A DNA stretch of 64,000 nucleotides from Xenoacremonium recifei (taxonomy: Eukaryota > Ascomycota > Sordariomycetes > Hypocreales > Nectriaceae): assembly GCA_012184525.1 (NCBI GenBank), contig WOFQ01000030.1:1-64000 (forward strand), written 5' to 3'. A program made the translations under genes and the position numbers. This document shows positions 31,844-42,261 of this stretch, piece by piece (positions within the stretch are counted from its first letter, which is position 1; the number at the start of each line of letters is the position of its first letter). The notes beneath the pieces were generated by a model. It saw nothing but the letters and a program-made list of their open reading frames with translations, was not told where the DNA came from and made no database searches.

Positions 31844-33001
31844 TATTATGTTAGGTTAGACCCTTGTTTTGTTAGTCGCTCCCTGCCTGGTTACTGTATA
31901 ACAAGAAACCGCGGCTATTTTGAAGGAAAGGAGGGAAACTCAAGAGGTTGAGGACTAGAATCGATAAGAGCGATAGATAGGAGGATAGGTGAGAAAGAAA
32001 ATCGCACTATTATATATAGATGTATTAGCTAAGCTACTTCACTTACCTCCTTGTTTCTTATATTTAATTAGATAACTATACTAATAATTTAGAAGGCTTC
32101 TTTAGATTTTAAATATTTATATTTTGGAAAATAAATTAATATTTCTTTTAATAGAATTATTCTATAATTGATAATAAATTATAAGGTAACTCGATATTTA
32201 CTGTACACAGTTATACAGATAATGCGATAAATTATAATAAATCTGGCCGGTGCATATCATCAGGTCCTTCCGGGACCTAATAGGCTGACCAGTACCTGTT
32301 GCGCCCCGCCAAAAGAAGGCTGTGGTCTCGAATCTGTGCTTGAAGACGGCACAGCTTAGGTAATCTGTACAACTTCGACACTGCGAGGAGTCGGTTAGCC
32401 CAGGTGAGCTCGAACAGTAAACAGGCTGGATTTCTTACGTCGCGTTCTCCGCACTCCAGACCCTGTGTTTGATCTCGCTCGTGCTCACGATGATGGTGGC
32501 ATTTTAGTGGGCGATTGACAAGGGATACTCGGGTCTTAGTGGAGACGACAGCGTTGGGTGAGCGAGGGACGCATCAACCCAGCCCGCAACGTTTGCGAAA
32601 ACATTCAGAGGAAAAAAGACAAAGAGAGATAATCCACATCGACCGGCGGGTTCTAGCATGGCTCCTACATAGGATGCCGTTACGTGTGAGAATTGAGAGA
32701 ATTGATCCGCCATCCGCACTGCGTGCCAGCGAAGCCAGACAAAAAGCCCGAAAATAAAAGAGGCTAGGCTAGGATAGGAAAGTATAGACCAGGCTCAGGC
32801 CACAATCCTCACTCTTTGCGGGGAATGCGTCACTGCCCAATAGCTGCTCTTATCGCATCCTCACGCGCTTCGAAAGGCACCACTGAAGCAAAGATAGCAG
32901 AGTCTGAATATAAACAAGACCGTAGGGGCGGCTTGTCGAGCTCCGGCTCGCACTTTAATTTCACATTTGAACCCTCGGCCCTCAATTCTTCTCTTGCAAT
33001 A
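31844..33001. other. Intergenic region before the amidohydrolase
   Basis: The left half (about 31980-32240) is very AT-rich and looks like repeat debris; the right half is normal promoter-like sequence. The frame of the amidohydrolase stays open upstream to about 32825, but that 5' extension resembles no family member, so I treat it as untranslated. Confidence 0.45.
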
Positions 33002-34390
33002 ATGGCTAAGATTGTCATCTACAATGCGACCATCCTAACGTTGGATGACGACGATACTTTCTACTTCCCTGGCACAGTAGAGATCTCGAACGGTCATATA
33101 AGTAAAGTCTATGGAGGCAACCCTAGTGATGACATATTCAATGATCCATCCAGTACTCTCCTCGATGGCACGGACAAGTTAGTTATGCCTGGACTTGTAG
33201 ATTTACATTTCCATACATCCGTGGCCAAGGTATGCCCAACCTCCCAGTTCACAAATTCGCTAGTTCTTATAACTTGGCAGGGATTCGGGGATGAGCTTCC
33301 CCTCAAAGAGTATCTAGATGAAGTCTGGTATCCAAGCGTTCGCGCTCTCAACAGAGATCGAGCGTACACAGGCGCTCTACACTCGTACTGTACAGCAATC
33401 AAGTCTGGAACAACGACTGTCAACGATATGTATCGGTTCGTCGGTTCCCTTGCCGACGCCGCCAGCAAAATTGGTATCAGGGCCGTTCTCAGCAACGAAG
33501 TTGCCCTGGCTGAACATCATCTTGACCTGATCGAGGACAATGAAGAGTCTTTCCTGGAGAATGATGGCAGGGAGTCCGGCCGCATCCGCGTCTGGATGGG
33601 ACACGAGTGGATGTGCACTTCCAACCTCGAGTTGATGGCTCAAGTTGGGCAGATGAAGAAAAGACTTGGCACGGGTTTGCACATTCATCTGGCGGAGTCA
33701 GAGCAGGAGGTGGCAGATGTTTTCGCCAAATATGGGAAAACGCCGGTTGAGATTGCCTACGACTCCGATTGTCTTGGGCCTGACACTGTAGCTGCTCATT
33801 GTGTGCATCTGACCGACCGAGACATCGAGTTGCTGGCAAAAACAGGCACATCGGTTTCTTATGATCCAGGATCTAACGCAAAGCTAGGGAATGGCATCGT
33901 TCGATTGCAAGACTTGCGAGCAGCGGGCGTGAATATTGGCATGGGAATTGATGCTTTCGAGTGTGAAAACAGCCCAGACATGTTCGAGCTTATGAAGTTT
34001 GGGTCTCTCGTACAGAGAGCTCTTCATAAAGATGCATCTCTGGGGAAACCGTACGATATTCTGCGTATGGCAACCAGAAACGGTGCCAAGGCTCTGGGCA
34101 TCGACACCGGCAGTGTTCTGCCTGGTAAAAAAGCAGACGTGATCGTGATAGATCTAACAAAGAACCAAATGTTCACGCCTCTCTTGAAGGAGCCTTCGAA
34201 GAGAAAATTGATGCTGGAGAGTCACCTTGTGTTCGGCTGCAATGGATCCGCTGTTCAGCATTCCATTATTGACGGTAGATTGGTGATGCAGAATTTCCGG
34301 GTACTGGCGATTGATGAAGAAAAGATTCGTCAGGAGATGGATTCCATGTTTGAGGAGATATCGGAAGAAATGAAGTCTTTGAAGTCGTAA
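33002..34390 (+). CDS. Amidohydrolase (AtzA/TrzA/guanine-deaminase-like, metal-dependent)
   Basis: The start at 33002 (MAKIVIYNATILTL) matches family N-termini and has a good ATG context. The first metal-binding HxH is at residues 69-71 (DLHFHTS). A 51-nt stop-free segment (33230-33280) with GTATGC donor and GGCAG acceptor is best taken as an intron; removing it gives 445 codons and the expected K-GFGDELPLKEYL join. Further ligands are in GLHIHLAES and AAHCVHL, with GIDAFECENSPDMFELMKF as the Asp motif. Family members hydrolyse or deaminate N-heterocycles and related amidines. The adjacent permease, class-III aminotransferase and regulators suggest use of a nitrogen compound as N source. The substrate is not predictable. 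If the intron is retained, the protein gains 17 residues in frame. Confidence 0.9.
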   Translation: MAKIVIYNATILTLDDDDTFYFPGTVEISNGHISKVYGGNPSDDIFNDPSSTLLDGTDKLVMPGLVDLHFHTSVAKVCPTSQFTNSLVLITWQGFGDELPLKEYLDEVWYPSVRALNRDRAYTGALHSYCTAIKSGTTTVNDMYRFVGSLADAASKIGIRAVLSNEVALAEHHLDLIEDNEESFLENDGRESGRIRVWMGHEWMCTSNLELMAQVGQMKKRLGTGLHIHLAESEQEVADVFAKYGKTPVEIAYDSDCLGPDTVAAHCVHLTDRDIELLAKTGTSVSYDPGSNAKLGNGIVRLQDLRAAGVNIGMGIDAFECENSPDMFELMKFGSLVQRALHKDASLGKPYDILRMATRNGAKALGIDTGSVLPGKKADVIVIDLTKNQMFTPLLKEPSKRKLMLESHLVFGCNGSAVQHSIIDGRLVMQNFRVLAIDEEKIRQEMDSMFEEISEEMKSLKS

Positions 34391-34505
34391 CAGAGCAAAG
34401 CACGATATTATATCAAATAGTCTAAAGAAAAAATAAGACTCCACTACTAGATTTTGTACTCAGTATAGTATCAAATCAACGTTGAGGTCTATATCTCACA
34501 TCAGC

Positions 34506-36166
34506 TTAGCAACTGGACCCCACGGAAAAATGACAGTGCTCACCGATAAACCTTTCCCAGGCAGAGTTCTCCTCGGATTCTCCGAATTCGTCTCGATGAG
34601 CCCATAGCATTTGCAAGGCCTTGATGCTGTGTTGCACCGTCTTGAGTCCAAACATCTCTTCCATTTTTGCTAGCAGTGTCCTCACTTGATCGCGATCCTC
34701 GATTTCGATAGCACCGCATCCAGCCGAGAACAATGGGAATAGGAGTACAATTCCGGGGCACGGGCCGTGAAAGAGGGTTATCTCAGATAGAAGCGCTAGG
34801 ATTCGTCGCACAATAAGTTGAACCCAAGGCGTCGATGCTGGTAGTCCAGAAATCCTTTGATAAACATGCAGCAATGCTGCTTGATGATAGGACTCATTTA
34901 TTTTGACGTACTCTTCCCTTCGACTAGATGCAATGTTGGCAAGCATCCTTACCTCACGATTGCCTTGTCTTCCACTCACTATCCCTTCTAGTTGCTGAAG
35001 GAGTTCCCATGTGTCTTGTCTTTGGCTCGAGTGGGCATTCAGCGAGGAAGATTGACTTCTATTCCGTAACAAGTACCCAATATTGATGAGAATCGGGACA
35101 AGATCTGTTGAGTAGGCGGTGAATTTGTCGATATATGGAGACCGCTCAGCGTGTCCCAGCATGCGAATTGCCAGATCGGAAACAAATTGCGAGGGCGGAT
35201 GTCCTGAGACATTGGCCAGTGCAACCAGAGAAACAAAGCACCTAGAGATGAATGCTCTCGTAGAATCGGACGAGCTTATGGTCCATGATGAAACATCATG
35301 GTCAAGAAGAGCCGCGGCTCCTTCCAGGTGCGGCCTCCAAGAATGTGACTTTTCTCCCCCCGCCACAACTTCCGAATAGCACAATAAGAGGACTGTTGTC
35401 ATGATAGCCTCTGTTGGAGGACCCGACAATGACTGCAACCTTGTCCGTAACTGCCCTATTGTAATCGACTGTAAAAGCGCCAGTTGGTGTGGGCTTTGCG
35501 TGAGCCCAGCGCTGATCCTATGTACGCCGGATAGGCAGAGGAGTGAGGCCATTACATGGGATGTGTGAAGCGCGATCGGCATCAAAGATGTGAAGAACTC
35601 ATTCTTGACCAGTTCATCGCAAGAAAATGACTCCACAACACGTGGCCAGTAGTCAAGCAAGGTTCTGTAAGGGGCTGGGAGATCGGGGAGAAAGGATGGG
35701 TTCTTCTTTATCACCCCGGAAGAATCCTCTGGCGATGTCATTCTGAGTCTCAACTGTCTTCCCACAGAATCTTCATTTGTCGAAGGACTGGTCGACGACT
35801 GAGATTCCCCAAGCCCGTAGACGAATGGTGGAGGGGAGCGCAAACTTCCTGCTCATATATAAGTAAAACTTCAATCCTGGATTGCCTTGGACATGACTTG
35901 CCGGTCCTATTATTGCCTCGTCCATTGGGGGTTTCAATTTGTACAACTGGGCCGCACTGGCTGGTCATACACTGACCAAATGCAGACTTGGAGAACGGCC
36001 TCCCTCCCCATGTAATCCGCAGCCCATATTGGCATTTCCGCATATACTTCCGGCATACTTCGCACGTTGGCCGTTGCTCGTCGCATTTGCGGTGGAACTG
36101 CCGACAAGGAAGACATCCTGAACGGGACCGTGTAGCATGTTTTCTCTTTCGACTCGAAGGTTTCAT
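34506..36166 (-). CDS. Zn2Cys6 transcription factor (regulatory domain type 2)
   Basis: The start is set at MKPSSRKRKHATRSRSG (36166), just before the zinc cluster CLPCRQFHRKC...CEVCRKYMRKC. A second exon begins at about 35850 and runs to the stop at 34506 with the regulatory domain (LLDYWPRVVESFSCDELVKN and HTSVMAS-like helices, then LLCYSEVVAGGEKSHSWRPHLEGA). The intron between them is not exact: a phase-1 donor GTCAGT near 35978 with acceptor GAGCAG near 35852 would work. The protein would be about 500 residues. It is divergent from another regulator of the same class at 36705, and the pair sits in the middle of the catabolic cluster. The frame stays open upstream to 36466, but that sequence resembles no family member. 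Confidence 0.85.
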
Positions 36167-36704
36167 CCCAATTTGATCTTTTGGCGTAGCCAATCTATTC
36201 GTTCCCGAGATGGGGGAGCGTAACAATGCTTTCTGTGAGTTCAGAAGTTCAGGTTTCTCGGTTCGCCTTACTTCCCGAGGCCGCTGGGCGAAGGCGGAGT
36301 GCTGCTGATAAGTACCCGAAGCTACTGGCAAACCACCGCGTACATAGAAGGCGCCTAAAAACACGTCAAGTTGATGACCCAGAATGTAGACAGATAAGGC
36401 TCCTGTTAACAGAAACAGTGACAACACCGAGATTCTTAGCAGGGACAGCAGTGGAAAATGCTTCAATCTTATCGAACTTTGCGACTATCAAGTCCAAAGG
36501 CTCGCCAAGTCTCTCCCGAAACATGGTTTAGAGAGTCGATTTTCAGGCGATAGTGGACAGACTCAACGAGTGGCGCGAGTCGGATAGCTCCGGATGAATA
36601 ATTTATCCCGACATCGGCTGAGGTACGGCAATAAACTCCAGCTGCCGATAGATAGGTGGGGTCTCTTATCTTCACCGAGAACATCAACCTCCCAACTCAC
36701 CAGA
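36167..36704. promoter_or_regulatory. Shared promoter region of two divergent Zn2Cys6 regulators
   Basis: 538 bp between the two start codons. CGG triplets occur on both strands (for example CGGATAGCTCCGG at about 36579-36591), but no compelling symmetric site stands out. Mutual or autoregulation of the two factors is possible. Confidence 0.4.
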
Positions 36705-38165
36705 ATGGATTCGCCGCAAGAAACAACGAGGCTGCACATGTCTCCGCGCCCGAAAACAAGAGAGAGGAGGGGCTGCATGACATGCAGGGATAGGTTTATG
36801 GCTCGACACCCCCAACAAGGGACATACACTAACAGGGCACCCAGGAAGAAACGCTGCGATAACAACTATCCAATATGTGACGCCTGCAGACGCCTCAACT
36901 TATCCTGTCAGAGAGAGATACCTGGCAATAGACGAAAACCTGGCAGGCCTGCTCGAGTACAGCAGCCGCGGGCTTCGAGCGAGGGTGGCCTCGCTCGTGC
37001 CCCTGACGTCTCTTCATTTTGGCTTCAGAACTCACCCAACAAAGACTCACTCGAAACAAGCTCTCATCGGAGACAAGCGCTTAGATACTACGTCCAAGCA
37101 TTCACTGGCCTTATCACGACAAACTTGGAGAACAATTGTTTCCTCTCTGTGTTTCTCCCCCTTGCAATGGAATCGCCAGTCTTCTTAGACACCATATTAG
37201 CATGGTCATCAACTCACTTAGCACTCCATCGAGAGGCTTATAGAATCCCTGCTCTCCATGCCAGGGGTCGCGCACTCCAGGCCTTATCGTCGTCAATTTC
37301 ATCATTGAATAGAGAGCCTGAAATCGAACTCGCTTGCAGCCTCGTCCACTGTGCCATGGATAGCATCACGGGCGATACGCAACAATGGTACATCCATGTC
37401 ATCGGAGCATATGAGATCATTCGCACTCAGTTCGCAATCGAAGGCAACTTAGACATAAATCGATTTGCATCATTTGAGGGGGCGTGGCTTCTTCGCAACT
37501 TTGCCTACCACGATATCATGGCATCCGTTGCCCAGGACACCCGGCCCCTTCTAGTGGCGGAACACTACTGGCAATCTCGGGATTCAGAGCTCCCAGATAG
37601 CTACTTCGGCCTAGGCTCTCGTGTCATGTATCTCATCTCAGAAACTTGTGTGTTGAATGCAGATGCGTCAAGCAGCAATCAAGACGACAACGCAGTGTAC
37701 GATAGAGCTTGTCGGCTTGAAAACGAGCTACTCGCCTGCAATTACAACAAAGAGGAGAAGCCCAACCCTCTGGTGGACCTGGCCGAGACGTATCGCAGTG
37801 CTGCATTGATTCAGATATATCGGGTATGGCGTCGTCATCTACCAGCAAGAGCGGGAGGGACGGCCGAAAAGATTGCGGATCGGCTTGCTGCTATTCTCAA
37901 GAGACTCCTCACTATTCCAGAACAGTCTCTCGTCGAAAGCTCGCTCTTGTTTCCACTCTTCATGGCTGGTGGAGAGGCTGTTGATGCAGATGACATGCAA
38001 GCCATCCGAAGCAGAATGCAGGGCATCATCCAGTATCGGCACTTTCACAATGTACAAGTTGCCCTTCATGTGCTGGAAGAGCTCTGGCATCATCGACTAT
38101 GTGGGAGGCAGCTAGACTGGCGAGACGTTCTGATCAGAAGAAACTGGATGCTATCGCTCTTGTGA
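36705..38165 (+). CDS. Zn2Cys6 transcription factor with an intron inside the zinc cluster
   Basis: ATG at 36705 leads after 20 residues into GCMTC, half of a zinc cluster. A 51-nt intron (36794-36844, donor GTTTAT, ACTAAC branch, acceptor CCCAG) must be removed to bring CMTCRDRKKRC together with CDACRRLNLSC; this gives the canonical spacing Cx2Cx6Cx6Cx2Cx6C. The spliced protein is 469 residues. The rest is a regulatory domain of the second fungal type (TILAWSSTHLALHR, LHARGRALQAL, WYIHVIGAYEIIR, SSLLFPLFMAGGEA). The intron is a multiple of three and lacks stops, so unspliced mRNA would give a protein with 17 extra residues in the zinc cluster, probably unable to bind DNA. An in-frame ATG at 36594 would add 37 residues. 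Confidence 0.88.
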   Translation: MDSPQETTRLHMSPRPKTRERRGCMTCRDRFMARHPQQGTYTNRAPRKKRCDNNYPICDACRRLNLSCQREIPGNRRKPGRPARVQQPRASSEGGLARAPDVSSFWLQNSPNKDSLETSSHRRQALRYYVQAFTGLITTNLENNCFLSVFLPLAMESPVFLDTILAWSSTHLALHREAYRIPALHARGRALQALSSSISSLNREPEIELACSLVHCAMDSITGDTQQWYIHVIGAYEIIRTQFAIEGNLDINRFASFEGAWLLRNFAYHDIMASVAQDTRPLLVAEHYWQSRDSELPDSYFGLGSRVMYLISETCVLNADASSSNQDDNAVYDRACRLENELLACNYNKEEKPNPLVDLAETYRSAALIQIYRVWRRHLPARAGGTAEKIADRLAAILKRLLTIPEQSLVESSLLFPLFMAGGEAVDADDMQAIRSRMQGIIQYRHFHNVQVALHVLEELWHHRLCGRQLDWRDVLIRRNWMLSLL

Positions 38166-38244
38166 TGCATTCGTGGAAGACCCTGTCAAATACGTTTACT
38201 CTCGTAGCTTCTACGATGCCCTGCTCTGGCCAGTTCATCCCAAC

Positions 38245-40065
38245 TCAGCCTCCGAAGGCTCGATCAAGAACACGGCCCACCTTCGATCCGGACTTATCAG
38301 CCTCGTAGTTGGCAGTATATTCGTCCACCTCCCTCACACCTGTCGTCAAGTCGACCTCGTCCGGCGACAACCAACGTGTCCGTCGTACCAACTTCCAACC
38401 AAAGAAAATAACGGGGAACACGCCTACCATCATGTACTGGAACAGGAAGTCGGGGACCGTGAAGTTGTCGTCAATGAAGATGCTGTATCCTCCGATGAAA
38501 ACCATAACGCTGCAGGCAGTCAGACCAACCCAAGCAGCATAAGGCTGGAAAGGCGCTTTATATGGAAGGCTATCACGGCTAATGCCCTGGGCTTCACAAG
38601 CCTTCTTGAAACGGAGATAGGTGAAGCAGATGACGCAGAAATTGATCACTTGGCTTGCAGTGACCAATGAGACGAGCCAATTCAGCACAACAGCAGATCC
38701 ATTTGAGATCTGGAGGAACGAGAGTAGACCGATGCAGAGTACGACACAGACGCTCAGATACGGTACTCCCATCCGGTTGCAGCGAGTCAAGATCTTTGGC
38801 GCCTTGCCTTCAAGTGCCAGACCATACAGGCTTCGGATAGCGCAAAATGTCGTGCTATTCCCAGCACTGAATGCCGAAGTCAGGATGATGGCATTGACTA
38901 TGTGAGGGAGTATCGGTATATCAAGAGTCCTCATGGACTCCACGTATGGGGAGGCAGCAGCTCCCGCTTTGCCATCGGAATAAGCCTCAATGAGCGCCTT
39001 GTCGTTGTAAGGCACAAGAATACCGACGGCGAGAGAGCCGAGAATGAAGAACACGGATAACCTCCAGATGATGGAGTTGAATGCCTTGGGTAGAACCCTT
39101 CGGGGATTCTGAGCCTCTCCTGCAGTCATCGATACATATTCTGGCCCAGCGATGACAAAAGCAGCTTGGATGAGGCAGTATAGGAAACCCAGGAAACGCC
39201 CAGTATCGCCTTCGCGATAAAGCTCGGTGAACGCGCCGGGGTTCTTCCAGTATCGAAAGCCAAAAGCATCATGGTGAGGGTTCCCGCCAACCATAACGAT
39301 AAAGGTATAGAGGAGAAGGCCGACAATAAGGACAACCTTGCCCATTGACAGCCAGAACTCTGCTTCTCCATAGTATGAAACAGCAAAGAAATTTATGAAG
39401 GCATACAATGACAAGAACATCAGACAAATACCCCAAACAGGTATGGCATCGGTCCAATATCTGATGACAAGGTTGCAAACTGTGATTTCGAAAGGCACTA
39501 TTCCACATGTTTGAGTAGAAATACCAGACAACTAGAGCAAGGTTTTCTTACTGAGAGAAGCTTGAAACAGAAAGAAGTTATAACCGGCAGCGACGCCAAA
39601 TGCTTCATCGACGTAGCGACCAGCAAATCGGATGAACGGAGACGAGATGGGAAGATACGTTGCCATTTCTGACATGCAAAGAGCGACGCAGTAGACTACG
39701 GGACACCTAAGACCAGTTAATTATTGTTCGACCTTCCGTGGATGGCTATGCCATACCATAGAGTGTAGGCAATGAAAAGACTTGCTGGTCCACCAGAAAT
39801 GACGCCCTTGCCAATATTGACAAATACTAAAATTCGTGAGCTCAAGGTCGTTTTCCCTTTGCGCTCAGGACTCACGAGCAGTGCCGATGGTGCCAGCAAT
39901 ACCGATCAGCTGGATATGACGGGGTCGAAGCCGCCGTTGAGTGTTGTCGTCTAATGGATGCACATAAGTTGCGCCCATGGCGACATCAAACTCTTCAGCG
40001 TCCTTCTCCATGACTTTTGCACCGTCCTTGAGATTTGGATCGGGTGGGTTGTGAATGGCCGCCAT
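38245..40065 (-). CDS. APC-family amino acid/amine permease (GABA/choline permease type)
   Basis: Exons 40065-39876, 39826-39757, 39706-39552 and 39497-38245 give 555 codons plus stop. Family marks are LRPRHIQLIGIAGTIGTALFVNIGKG at the first helix (formed across intron 1), WCPVVYCVALCMSEMATYLP, GVAAGYNFF, and a central AFVIAGPEYVSMTAGEAQNPRRVLPKA that is typical of fungal amino-acid permeases. About 12 membrane segments follow. The cytosolic C-tail is acidic. An upstream in-frame ATG (40122) would add 19 residues. The gene is divergent from the aminotransferase at 40738 with a 672-bp shared promoter, which ties import of an amino compound to its transamination. Confidence 0.92.
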
Positions 40066-40737
40066 GCTCTTGCTACAATTACAAGCAAACGGTTGGGGAA
40101 GGGGCAATCTTGGAGTGGACATGCTCTGCTTTTATGATCGGCATCCTGCGTGAAGTTGCATATTGGGAAAGGCGAAAATATGGTTGGGCACTGTAACAAG
40201 TTCCGATAACGAAGCCGTGGCCTTATTCTCCGCTCATCTAGCGGGGTTTGAGCTAGGAGGGCGCTCTCATCCCAAATGCCGGGACGCTGGCCCACTGATA
40301 AGCCTGAACATACCGAATTGACGGATCTCTCAGCAGTTGTGCCTGGCGGCTCTGGCGCTGGTTTTTGTTCTCCACTGGAATGGCGGTTCGGGCGCGAGTT
40401 TTCAAGAAGCCGGAAACACGCTATTTAACTAAAAGCAGTTTGGTTTTGGTATGAAAGGATCGCTCGGTTACGCTTAAAGCTGGAAATGTTCCTTGTAATG
40501 AGCCCTAGCATGAAGTTCTCCTCTTCTCCGCAATCTCGTAGGACCAACTGTCTCCTCATTCAATAGAAATAGCTTATCTCCGCGGTTCAGGCGGTCATTA
40601 GCCACCGAATGGTTACTGATCACGTAGAACTTTAACAGGATCGTGATTTTATAAACTTACGACGTCTGGAAAAGCCGAGAACAGGTCAGATAGACGAGGA
40701 ATTTCGGGGCTTTTTTTTTATCATACATCTACCAACA
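40066..40737. promoter_or_regulatory. Bidirectional promoter of permease and aminotransferase
   Basis: 672 bp between divergent starts. HGATAR sites, the recognition motif of nitrogen GATA factors such as AreA, are seen at about 40204 (CGATAA), 40296 (TGATAA) and 40574 (inverse). About two are expected by chance in this length, so they agree with nitrogen control but do not prove it. A T-run (40712-40719) precedes the aminotransferase start. Confidence 0.45.
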
Positions 40738-42261
40738 ATGTCGACCCTACACTCTTTTTTTCAAGACTCACATATCTTCCACCGCTCTTTCGGCGGCAAA
40801 CCTAGCCATGTGGCATCTGCTTCTGGATTGCAACTAACTCTCGACGATGGCAAAGTAATTATTGACGCCACCGGAGGGCCTGCTGTTGCCTGCCTGGGCC
40901 ACAACGTTCCAGAGGTAGCAGATGCCGTTCGTGAACAGATAACGAAAGTAGACTATCTCTTTTCTGGCGGCGGATACAGCGAGGACACCACTGAAGAACT
41001 TGCCAGCATGATCTTGAGAGATAAGCCAGGGGGACTGTCAAAAGCAATCTTCGTCAACTCAGGCAGCGAGGCAGTCGATGCTACACTCAAGCTGATTAGC
41101 CAATACTGGGCTGTTCGTGGGAATCCTGAACGACTGAACATCATCAGCCGTAAGCAGAGTTATCATGGCAACACCCTGGGTGCTCTCTGTGTGACAGGGC
41201 ATGAAAGTCGACGGGAGTTATATCAACACTATATGTCGAACAATGTTTCCTTCGTCGATCCATGCTGTGCCTACCGTGGGAAGAAGGATCATGAAACAGA
41301 CACAGAGTATCTATCCAGACTCGTAGAACAAATCGAGGCCGAGTTCCAGCGTCTCGGACCGCATACCGTTGCTGCTTTCTTTGCCGAGACGGTATCGGGA
41401 TCAACTCTGGCCTGCGTTCCCGCTGTACCTGGGTACTTCAAAGCTCTGAGAGATATCTGTGACAAGTACGGTGCTTTGCTCGTACTTGATGAGGTACCAC
41501 GCTTTATTCGGTCTTCGGGGTTTTTGTTAACTCGTGTCAGGTGATGTGCGGAATGGGACGAACTGGTACGATGCATGCATGGCAGCAAGAAGACATCCGG
41601 GGTCCCGACATTCAAACTGTCGGAAAGTCTTTGGGCGGCGGGTTTATTCCCCTCTCAGGAGTTCTGGTTCACCAGCACATTTTCGATACGATTGCTACTC
41701 CCAAAGGAGCTCTGGCAGGCGGCCACACATTCCAGGTAGGACTTTGCTCAGGCTCCATGGTCCCTTGACAAACTGACCCAAAGGTAGGCTCATCCAGTCG
41801 CATGTGCAGCTGCACTAGCCGTGCAACGTATAGTCCGACGAGACAGGTTAATTGAGAACGTCCAAAAGATGGGTACCTTCCTCGGAAAGTGTCTCCAGTC
41901 CGCTCTCGGCTCGCATCCTCTAGTAGGCGACATTCGAGGTCGAGGGCTTTTCTGGGCTGTAGAGTTTATCCGAGACCGCGAAACAAGAACACCGTTCCCT
42001 CGAGACGATGACTTTTCCGGCCGCGTCGTTCAGGAAGCACTAAACCAAGGTGTTAATGTCTTGCGAAATATGGGTTTTCCGGGCACGTGGAAAGTCGATT
42101 CCGTCGTCATTTGTCCACCCTTTGTGGTAAAGGAGGAAGAGCTCATTGAGATTGTGCGCCGACTCGTCGCTGCTGTAGATATTGTAGCAGAGCCGTATCT
42201 AGATGCTGATTTAGGGCAAAACAACATAGAGACAAAAGCGAAGACTGCAATCGCAGTTTAG
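40738..42261 (+). CDS. Class-III PLP aminotransferase
   Basis: Exons 40738-41493, 41541-41735 and 41788-42261 give 474 codons plus stop, all joins in phase 0. Fold-type-I class-III marks are FVNSGSEAVDATLKL for the phosphate site, KQSYHGNTLGAL, the PLP-nitrogen Asp in LLVLDE (D251) joined across intron 1 to VMCGMGRTG, and the Schiff-base lysine in TVGKSLGGGF (K281). Intron 2 restores the expected TFQAHPVACAAALA, with a CTGAC branch. These enzymes move amino groups from omega-amines or amino acids (GABA, ornithine, beta-alanine and similar) to a keto acid. It diverges from the permease and lies in the amidohydrolase cluster, so it probably acts on the product of that enzyme. The exact amine is unknown. 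Confidence 0.94.

Noticed and set aside
32825..33001. In-frame N-terminal extension of the amidohydrolase
   Set aside because: The frame is open but the sequence is unlike family members and ATG 33002 has better context and alignment.
35867..36466. Long 5' extension of the Zn2Cys6 frame beginning MKHFPLLSLLRISVLS
   Set aside because: It looks like a signal-peptide-like start by chance; a nuclear factor would not carry it, and ATG 36166 is just upstream of the zinc cluster.
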